DNA of 64,000 bases from Pseudomonas sp. BSw22131 (GTDB lineage: Bacteria; Pseudomonadota; Gammaproteobacteria; Pseudomonadales; Pseudomonadaceae). How positions within the stretch are numbered: position 1 is the first letter of the stretch; each line of letters opens with the position of its first letter. Below the pieces are notes generated by a model that was not told the origin of the DNA, ran no database searches, and saw nothing but the letters and a program-made list of their open reading frames with translations. The stretch spans positions 310,001-374,000 of the forward strand of contig NZ_CP113949.1 in the NCBI RefSeq assembly GCF_026810445.1. Reading direction: 5' to 3'. Below, one piece after another: positions 58,285 through 64,000 of this stretch. Position numbers and translations under genes: made by a program.

Positions 58285-58665
58285 GCGAGGCTCTGCTGAA
58301 TCCCCAAGCCGACGTCCAGCCGGCTTCACGCTTGCGCGCTGCACGCACGCTACGCTGAATTCGTCCGTTAGTGCCCCTGCGGGCACTGACGTGCTTCTGT
58401 AGTGTTGCCTCTTCAGTTCTAAGACCAGACAAACGGTCAATCTTCGCTACGCCGTCCAGTGGCGCTGTCGATGGAGTGCTAATTGCATCGCCTCCATCAC
58501 GGATTAAGGTTTTTGTCGCGTGACTCGCAGGTTTGGGGCTTTGTCTGAGAGTTATGCTGCCCGCAGCGGTGCTGAGTGTTGATCCGGTGTTGCGTGGCAT
58601 GCTCTAGAAGTGTTCAGCAAGATGTCGAGCGTTGCGCTGGCCTGCATGGGTCAGAGGGGGAGCAG
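58285..58665. other. Intergenic region without recognised gene
   Basis: No convincing gene was seen in these 380 bases. AGTGCCC (58370-58376) and GGGCACT (58381-58387) form a 7-bp hairpin with a CTGC loop. AAGCCG / CGGCTT (58306-58311 and 58321-58326) form a second, weaker one close to the reductase stop that might terminate it. The last 100 bases should contain the promoter of the next gene. A small RNA cannot be excluded. Confidence 0.4.
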
Positions 58666-59343
58666 ATGGGGAATCAAATCAACAGCTTGGTGGCGGCCGT
58701 TCATGATGGCCTGGGACTGGCTTACCCGCCGGTCATAGACTTGGGGCCGAAGCTGACCCGCGAGCAGCTGCTGGCTTCCATGCACGCGACCATGACCCGG
58801 CACCGGGGTGGGCCGGTCTGGTTGTTTGCCTACGGCTCTTTGATCTGGCGACCGGAATGCACCGCGATAGAGCGGCAACGCGGTCGTGTGTACGGCTACC
58901 ATCGCGGCTTGTATCTCTGGTCCCACGAACACCGCGGCACGCCGGAGCAGCCAGGCCTGGTATTCGGGCTGGATCGAGGCGGCTCGTGCAGCGGTTTTGC
59001 CTATCGTCTGCCTGACGACAATCTCGAAGAATCGCTGTTGGCACTTTGGCAACGAGAGATGCCGTTCCCGTCGTATCGACCGCACTGGCTCAACTGCCGT
59101 CTTGCCGATGGCACCAAGGTTCAGGCTTTGGGTTTCGTACTCGAACGTCACTTGCCCAGCTACGCCGGTAATCTTCCCGATAGCGTGCTCACACAAGTCC
59201 TCGCCAGCGCCAGCGGCCGCTATGGCACCACACGCGACTATGTCGAACAAACCGTTCACGCACTGCGCACCCATGCCATGCCGGATTTGAATCTGGAGGC
59301 AAGGCTGAGGCGCTGTGGGTCGGTGGGCGAGTTGCTTGTGTAG
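58666..59343 (+). CDS. ChaC-like gamma-glutamylcyclotransferase
   Basis: The 225-residue protein matches the ChaC family, which cleaves glutathione to 5-oxoproline and Cys-Gly. The family hallmark is PVWLFAYGSLIWRPE near residues 44-58, the YGSL substrate-binding loop. The catalytic Glu is likely within the DNLEESLLALWQREM stretch, and SYAGNLPDSVLTQVLASASG is typical of the C-terminal part. ATG 58666 is preceded by GGGGGAG. The stop codon is already within a REP element. Confidence 0.9.
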   Translation: MGNQINSLVAAVHDGLGLAYPPVIDLGPKLTREQLLASMHATMTRHRGGPVWLFAYGSLIWRPECTAIERQRGRVYGYHRGLYLWSHEHRGTPEQPGLVFGLDRGGSCSGFAYRLPDDNLEESLLALWQREMPFPSYRPHWLNCRLADGTKVQALGFVLERHLPSYAGNLPDSVLTQVLASASGRYGTTRDYVEQTVHALRTHAMPDLNLEARLRRCGSVGELLV

Positions 59344-59418
59344 GAGCGGGCTGGTTCGCGAGACGGCGTCATGAGTTGAATCCATTCCTACGCCTCGCGA
59401 TTGAATTCGCGCCTACAG
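59339..59418. repeat. REPIN overlapping the end of the ChaC-like gene
   Basis: The left arm TGTAGGAGCGGGCTGGTTCG (59339-59358) includes the gene's TAG stop, and the right arm is its inverse ending GCGCCTACAG (59394-59418). The two flank a 30-base spacer. It lies between converging genes and probably forms the 3' end structure of both transcripts. Confidence 0.8.
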
Positions 59419-59436
59419 ATTGGTACAACCGCCGGT

Positions 59437-60786
59437 CTACGCGGCGATGTCACGGCTCTTGCTGGCGACCTGCGTGTGCCACAGCGTCGGCGCCAGGAAC
59501 ACCATCGCCAGCACGCACGCGATGATCAGTAGAATGAAACCGCCGTCCCAGCCGAAATGGTCCACCGTGTAGCCCATCAGCGCACTTGCCGCGACCGAAC
59601 CACCCAGATACCCAAACAAGCCGGTGAAGCCGGCCGCAGTGCCCGCTGCTTTCTTCGGTGCAAGCTCAAGCGCCTGCAGGCCGATCAGCATCACTGGGCC
59701 ATAGATCAGAAAGCCGATAGACACCAGCGCGATCATGTCGACAGTCGGATTGCCCGGCGGATTGAGCCAATAGACCAGCGTCGCAATCGTCACCATGAAC
59801 ATGAAGACCATACCCGTCAGGCCGCGATTACCCCGGAAGATCTTGTCCGACATCCAGCCGCACAAGAGCGTCCCCGGAATGCCCGCCCACTCATAGAAAA
59901 AGTACGCCCACGACGTGGTGTCGACCGTGAAGTGCTTGGCTTCTTTCAAGTAGGTTGGCGCCCAGTCCAGCACGCCGTAACGCAGCAGATAAACGAACAC
60001 GTTCGCGAGTGCGATGTACCAGAGCATTTTGTTGCGCAGCACGTATTTGACGAAGATTTCCTTGGCGCTGAATTCTTCCTCATGGCTCGCATCGTAGCCT
60101 TCCGGGTAGTCGTTCTTGTACTCCTCAACGGGCGGAAGACCGACCGATTGCGGCGTGTCACGCATGGTGACGAATGCAAATATAGCCACCAGTAAAGCGA
60201 CTGCGGCAGGCACGTAGAACGCCGCATGCCAGTCATTCGTCCAGCCCAGCCCGAGCAGGAACAGCGGCCCGATCAAGCCGCCACCGACGTTATGCGCAAC
60301 GTTCCACACCGATACCACGCCGCCGCGTTCTTTCTGCGACCACCAATGCACCATCGTCCGCCCACTCGGCGGCCAGCCCATGCCTTGCGCCCAGCCGTTG
60401 ATGAACAACAGGACAAACATGATCGTCACGCTGGATGTCGCCCAGGACGAAAACCCGAACACAAACATCACGGCCGCTGAGACCAAGAGGCCGAACGGGA
60501 GGAAGTAACGGGGGTTCGAGCGGTCGGACACGATGCCCATCAGAAACTTCGACAACCCGTACGCAATCGCAACTGCGGACATGGCCACGCCCAATTGGCC
60601 GCGCGTGAAGCCCTCATCAATCAAGTACGGCATTGCCAGGGAAAAGTTTTTACGCAGCAGGTAGTAGCCAGCGTAACCAATAAAGATGCCAGCGAAGATC
60701 TGCCAGCGCAGCCTTCGGTAGGTGCTATCAACGCGTTCTTCAGGCAAGGGCGCCTGGTGTGCGGCAGGGCGGAAGAAGGCAAACAT
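59437..60786 (-). CDS. glpT: Glycerol-3-phosphate transporter GlpT
   Basis: GlpT is the inner-membrane antiporter that takes up glycerol-3-phosphate (and fosfomycin) in exchange for phosphate. The 449-residue protein has twelve helices of the major facilitator type, with the organophosphate antiporter signature [19 protein letters not shown] and [20 protein letters not shown]. The two Arg that bind phosphate are in YLLRKN and LFTMRDTP-like helices. ATG 60786 has GGAGAG before it. Its upstream region carries a nine-G run. Loss of GlpT gives fosfomycin resistance in pseudomonads. Confidence 0.96.
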   Translation of the reverse strand: MFAFFRPAAHQAPLPEERVDSTYRRLRWQIFAGIFIGYAGYYLLRKNFSLAMPYLIDEGFTRGQLGVAMSAVAIAYGLSKFLMGIVSDRSNPRYFLPFGLLVSAAVMFVFGFSSWATSSVTIMFVLLFINGWAQGMGWPPSGRTMVHWWSQKERGGVVSVWNVAHNVGGGLIGPLFLLGLGWTNDWHAAFYVPAAVALLVAIFAFVTMRDTPQSVGLPPVEEYKNDYPEGYDASHEEEFSAKEIFVKYVLRNKMLWYIALANVFVYLLRYGVLDWAPTYLKEAKHFTVDTTSWAYFFYEWAGIPGTLLCGWMSDKIFRGNRGLTGMVFMFMVTIATLVYWLNPPGNPTVDMIALVSIGFLIYGPVMLIGLQALELAPKKAAGTAAGFTGLFGYLGGSVAASALMGYTVDHFGWDGGFILLIIACVLAMVFLAPTLWHTQVASKSRDIAA

Positions 60787-61037
60787 CGTGTCTCTCCATT
60801 TTTTTGTTTTGTTCTGCGAATCCGAATATTACATTTTCATTACAGAAAATAGGAAGGCTTCTCATCGGATAAAACGCCGCAAAGCCGGGGGGGGGCGTGT
60901 TGGAATACGAACATGTCGTGAATGTGTAGCCCGCACCGGCTTATTCAGGACGCGTCCTACAAGGGATCGGGAAGCAGGGAGGTTATTGCTGTTGGCGTGA
61001 AGCCATACCATCGCGGCCAACAGCTAAGAGGGCGCCG
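60787..61037. promoter_or_regulatory. Intergenic region before glpT with G9 tract
   Basis: The 251 bases between divergent glpT and the TonB-C gene hold a run of nine G (60897-60905) and the glpT leader with two TTCG boxes (ATTCGGATTCG in minus orientation) that resemble half sites of GlpR operators. Promoters for both genes should lie here. The G-run lies about 110 bases before the glpT start. A role in promoter-spacing variation is speculative. Confidence 0.4.
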
Positions 61038-61718
61038 ATGGTGAGGTTAGGTAGGAAGTTATGTGCGTTTGCTTTGTGCGTGCTGTGTACGTTTGATGGC
61101 CTCGCCGATGAGATTTTTGACGAGCCCGAGCTGGAATATTTGCGGTTTGAGCCGCCTGTGTTTCCTGCCTCATTTCGCAAGCCGGTGTATGGGTCGGTAC
61201 GAATTACGTACTGGGTAACCCGCGATGGAAAGCTCATCGACCTTGACGTGGAGCACAGCTCCCATCCTGAATTCGAACGGTCAGTGCGTCAGGCCGTTGC
61301 ACTTTGGAGGTTCAAACCTTGGACTTCAAATCAATCTACTGCGCCAGCACTCAGGCAAGAACTGAACATTTTCTTTGGCGATACGTTGGGTGATAAAAAC
61401 ACTGCTGCGAGGACTCGCCTGCGTTTCATGGGGCTTAGATGTGCAGCTTTTAACAGTGAACATAGGGGTAGAAATAGAAGCCGGTCCAGAACGGCAGGGC
61501 AGATACTAGCCTCCCAGGCACTGGACATCACCCGGAGTCTCATTGTCGAGGGCGTGGTGGCCGAGCGTATTTCGTATCACGACAGCGTGGTGCTCTTTGA
61601 AAACTTTGACGCTTCCCTTCAGGGGCTCGTAAAAGCCTGTAGAGAAGCGCCCGAATCTCGGTATGTCGATAATCTGCCGCAAGATCTCCGGTTTGCGATA
61701 GGGGCGCCGGGTGCCTGA
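61038..61718 (+). CDS. Secreted TonB C-terminal domain protein
   Basis: The 226-residue protein has a Sec signal peptide (LGRKLCAFALCVLCTFDGLA, cleavage near ADE). A TonB-C type domain (residues 35-115) includes YGSVRITYWVTRDGKLIDLD and RQAVALWRFKPWT. The rest (residues 120-226) has no recognised domain. There is no N-terminal membrane anchor and Pro-rich spacer as in a true TonB, so it is likely a stand-alone periplasmic TonB-like protein. ATG 61038 is used, with GAGGGCG upstream. A hairpin follows. Confidence 0.75.
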   Translation: MVRLGRKLCAFALCVLCTFDGLADEIFDEPELEYLRFEPPVFPASFRKPVYGSVRITYWVTRDGKLIDLDVEHSSHPEFERSVRQAVALWRFKPWTSNQSTAPALRQELNIFFGDTLGDKNTAARTRLRFMGLRCAAFNSEHRGRNRSRSRTAGQILASQALDITRSLIVEGVVAERISYHDSVVLFENFDASLQGLVKACREAPESRYVDNLPQDLRFAIGAPGA

Positions 61719-61785
61719 TCGGTGATCGGGACGATAGGCCTCTTTTTCGTTAAGACTCGCGCACCGGTGGCAAGGTGCAAGCCCG

Positions 61786-61816
61786 ACGCAGACTCCATCG
61801 TTGAAGTCTGCGTTTT
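61786..61816 (+). terminator. Terminator behind the TonB-C gene
   Basis: ACGCAGACT (61786-61794) pairs with AGTCTGCGT (61805-61813), followed by TTT. The loop is 10 bases. It sits 70 bases past the gene and also faces the end of the repeat-protein gene. Confidence 0.55.
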
Positions 61817-61858
61817 CGCATTCAGGACTTGCTGAAGAAAACTCGCTATTCGGGAGTT

Positions 61859-62764
61859 TTACGAACTGGGAGATAACTCGCTAGCCGCCTGCGAAGGTTT
61901 CAAATACGGGCCGATTTCAGCGGCAAACTGATCCACGGCCGCATCGATGCCGTGTTTCAGCTTTACCGTTGCTTGTTCAATTTCTGCCGTGGCAGCGGGG
62001 CCGGGGATGAAGCGAATTTGCATGGCTTCGCGCAGAACAGGTGGTCCAATGTCGGCTTCGGCCTCAACTGGCGCGTCGAATAGCGCTGGAGCAGTCATCA
62101 ACTCAAGTATCAGCCTGGATTCCTTCAACGCATCTTCTTCAGCCTTGCGCTGAGCAAATGCCAATGCTGCCGCTTCCACCTGTTGCTCCGCGAACTGACG
62201 AGCAGCAGCCTGGGCGGCCAGACGAGCAGCCTCTTCCGCCTGACGCTGAGCCAACTGACGCGCCGCTTCTTCTGCCTGGCGCTGAGCCAATTGGCGAGCA
62301 GATTCTTCCGCCCGCTGTTGGGCCAGCCTTTGCGCTGCTTCTGCTGCCTGGCGTTGCGCCAGCTGTCTCGCCGCTTCCTCCGATTGGCGCTGGGCCAGTT
62401 GTTGGGCGGCCTGCGCCAGTTGAGTCTGAACGACTGCCGTCTGGTTCAGGAAGTTTTCCAAAAACCACGCGCCTTCACTTGCGAGCATTTGGGGGCGTAT
62501 GTGTGCAAGGCTCGGGGCTACTAACGTCGGATCGATCGTCCCGCCGGCAACGAAGTTGAAATCTTCCACAGTCAAATGTGGAGAGAACCCTTCATAAGCG
62601 GCAGGAAGCGACGCCAGCTTGACGCCTCTCAAGTGCCCGGCGACGTCTCGGTATCTGCCTACAATCTGAAGTTCAGACATACCAGCCGTAGCCCCTAAAT
62701 GCGCTGCAATTTCGCTTTGAAGCGCATGGGGGAGTTGTTGTAGAAAAGCTATGTAGCTACTCAT
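61859..62764 (-). CDS. Coiled-coil protein with tandem 12-residue repeats
   Basis: The 301-residue protein has a 115-residue N-terminal part of unknown type (SSYIAFLQQLPHALQSEIAA). Residues 122-181 are five tandem 12-residue units of the form QLAQRQAEEAAR, continued by a less regular Ala/Gln/Glu-rich helix to about 218. This must be a long, continuous alpha helix or coiled coil. A C-terminal part (about 80 residues) follows. It lies 55 bp behind the pyocin immunity gene in the same direction, so it may be the third gene of that operon. No family was recognised; ATG 62764 has a weak ribosome binding site. Confidence 0.7.
   Translation of the reverse strand: MSSYIAFLQQLPHALQSEIAAHLGATAGMSELQIVGRYRDVAGHLRGVKLASLPAAYEGFSPHLTVEDFNFVAGGTIDPTLVAPSLAHIRPQMLASEGAWFLENFLNQTAVVQTQLAQAAQQLAQRQSEEAARQLAQRQAAEAAQRLAQQRAEESARQLAQRQAEEAARQLAQRQAEEAARLAAQAAARQFAEQQVEAAALAFAQRKAEEDALKESRLILELMTAPALFDAPVEAEADIGPPVLREAMQIRFIPGPAATAEIEQATVKLKHGIDAAVDQFAAEIGPYLKPSQAASELSPSS
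62222..62401 (-). repeat. Tandem 36-bp repeats in the coiled-coil gene
   Basis: About five tandem 36-base units coding for the 12-residue repeat lie here. Units four and five are identical at the protein level; others differ at two to four positions. Such arrays can change in copy number by slippage or recombination. Confidence 0.75.
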
Positions 62765-62819
62765 TATTTGTCGTTCTTTCGAATTTTAGTGATTATTTAA
62801 TTTTGCAGAATTTCAATCA

Positions 62820-63083
62820 TTACGGCATGGGCTTAAATCCGGGCTTTCCGTTTTCTGCGCGCCACTCTTTGATTGTCTTTACAATTCCCTCAGGAGAGTC
62901 ATCCGCTGACTTTTTCGGATAGTAAATAAGGTCTGAGCCGTCGGGATGCTCACCTAGTCTTTCAAACTCTAAAATTGCCTTACCATGTTGATGCTGCGTA
63001 CGATAATCGGCGCTGCATATCTTTTTTACGAGTTCCAGAAACTCCAGCTCAGTAATGTCTTCGATTGACTGATACCTTTGCAT
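62820..63083 (-). CDS. Colicin/pyocin DNase immunity protein
   Basis: The 87-residue protein is of the Im2/Im9 colicin E immunity family and protects the producer by binding its nuclease toxin. Helix II-III hallmark residues are present in ERLGEHPDGSDLIYYPKK (the conserved Ser-Asp-Leu-Ile-Tyr-Tyr-Pro motif), and SADDSPEGIVKTIKEWRAEN is equally typical. ATG 63083 has AAGGAG upstream. Its start overlaps the stop of the out-of-frame pyocin end (TAATG), the usual toxin-immunity coupling. It is intact although the toxin frame is broken. Confidence 0.93.
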   Translation of the reverse strand: MQRYQSIEDITELEFLELVKKICSADYRTQHQHGKAILEFERLGEHPDGSDLIYYPKKSADDSPEGIVKTIKEWRAENGKPGFKPMP

Positions 63084-64000
63084 TAGTGACTCTCCTTATT
63101 ACGGAATTCACCATGAATTTTATCGTGGTTAGCAGGGCTGTTAAATCCCAGATTGTCGACGCCGTAAACGTCTCCGCCTTGCGAGATAGGCCAGATGTGA
63201 TGGATTTCATACCATATCCTGCCCCCCTTTTCGCTCATCCCTTGGGGCTATTGGCGCCTTGCCTTGCTTAATGAGCTCAATATTTCTTTCGTTCATACCG
63301 CTAATTATTTCTGGATGCTTGGACATCTCCCGCCAGATAGCACGCTTCAAATTTTTAAACTCAGCGTACTGTCGATCCCGCAACGCATCGGCCACGACAG
63401 AAGGTATAGGCGACCCGAGGTTTTTTGACGCGCTCACCTGCCAATCTGAATCAATGATTCCACCCACGCCGCTGACGATGCCAGGTAAGTATCGTGGGCT
63501 TTTAAACAGCGCATATACCCGTGGAAGACCCGAGTCAGCCGGGAATACGATGATGTAGTCATCGAAATCCACTTGATCGTAAGTCGGGAATGCACCTAAC
63601 TCAGTTGATACGGGGGATACATTTTTCCCTGGATCGACTGGAAGGACCGGCCTTTCGCTCGGTGAGTATGTAGAACTGCTATCTGGTGTGATAGCAGGCG
63701 TCCAGACCAAAGAAGGGCCTGATTCACCGTCGCGAGTGAATGCGTATGTCTTACTAGCAGGGTTGAACACAAGCGAACGGACGCGAACCTTGGTGCCAAT
63801 ATTTACACCGTCGGTTTCCGCCCAGACAGCCTTGGCTTCGCCGTCCGACTCTTCGAAATTGAGTCGATGGGTGACATCTATCGTGCCGCCACGACTGGCT
63901 ATGAAATCAAGATCTACATCTGAGGGGATGCCCAATGCTGAAGCTGAAGTTGCCAAGGCGGCTGGCGGCATCTCCCCACTGCCCAACTCCGTAGGATAAA
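63083..64000 (-). pseudogene. S-type pyocin DNase, frameshifted before its HNH domain (5' end outside window)
   Basis: The visible part begins inside the pyocin translocation domain (GIPSDVDLDFIASRGGTIDV, then FNPASKTYAFTRDGESGPSL) and runs through FPADSGLPRVYALFKSPRYL into the start of the cytotoxic domain (VADALRDRQYAEFKNLKRAI). The frame stops at 63207-63209 after KGGQDMV. Another frame restores GGRIWYEIHHIWPISQGGDV and DNLGFNSPANHDKIHGEFRN, the HNH nuclease motif, ending TAA at 63083-63085. Removing one base from the six-C run (six G on the coding strand, 63222-63227) joins both parts. Receptor-binding parts lie beyond the edge. Confidence 0.88.

Noticed and set aside
62041-62559. Plus-strand open frames across the coiled-coil repeats
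   Set aside because: Repetitive GC-rich coding sequence opens the opposite strand; the products are Pro/Leu-rich and have no start signals.

Overview
The window is a chromosomal segment of a GC-rich gammaproteobacterium, almost certainly a Pseudomonas of the fluorescens/syringae lineage. Three things point there: protein sequences and gene order (pckA-hslO-hslR-rimABK, ompR/envZ, tex, gshA-argA-argE, ppk/ppx, trxA-rho-ubiD, glpT) run like the matching P. aeruginosa segment; intergenic gaps carry typical Pseudomonas REP/REPIN hairpins; and an S-type pyocin locus lies at the right edge. The species cannot be fixed from the sequence alone. No tRNA, rRNA, CRISPR array or insertion sequence was recognised. 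Layout: (1) 1-13.1 kb is a type VI secretion cluster in two divergent arms around a gene-poor region at 5.5-6.4 kb. The leftward arm is tssA-tssB-tssC-hcp-tssE-tssF (tssF runs off the edge). The rightward arm is tssJ-tssK-tssL-tssM. This resembles the P. aeruginosa H3-type arrangement. (2) 13.2-19.6 kb is a mosaic: a DUF188 protein, a glycine-zipper protein, a thioesterase, a decayed S8 protease, a RecQ-type helicase, a frameshifted small membrane protein and a lipoprotein. (3) 19.8-31.3 kb holds pckA, hslO, a PAP2 gene with its core deleted, hslR, the rimA-rimB-rimK ribosome-modification operon, envZ/ompR, tex and a hotdog thioesterase. (4) 31.4-43.7 kb holds gshA, argA, argE, a CYTH/CHAD protein, an Lrp-type regulator with a divergent small gene, an orphan GspE/PilB-type ATPase, an SPFH-NfeD pair, elbB and a DedA-family gene. 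(5) 43.8-52.2 kb holds ppk behind a good Pho box, convergent ppx, a polar amino-acid ABC transporter with a divergent FCD regulator, and trxA. (6) 52.3-60.8 kb holds rho with a structured leader, an acyltransferase/SGNH gene split by one amber codon, ubiD with a ferredoxin-reductase gene, a ChaC-like gene and glpT. (7) 61.0-64.0 kb holds a TonB-C protein, a coiled-coil 12-residue-repeat protein, a colicin-type immunity gene and an S-type pyocin nuclease whose HNH domain is out of frame at a hexa-C/G tract. The most notable pattern is five disrupted genes in 64 kb (S8 protease, small membrane protein, PAP2, acyltransferase/SGNH, pyocin). All five are envelope, secreted or competition functions, while the housekeeping genes are intact. 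Either the assembly carries errors, or this lineage is losing or phase-switching surface and competition functions. No clearly undescribed system was found. The best candidates for novelty are the pyocin-linked repeat protein, the stop-start split of the acyltransferase, and the G-tract in the pyocin gene.
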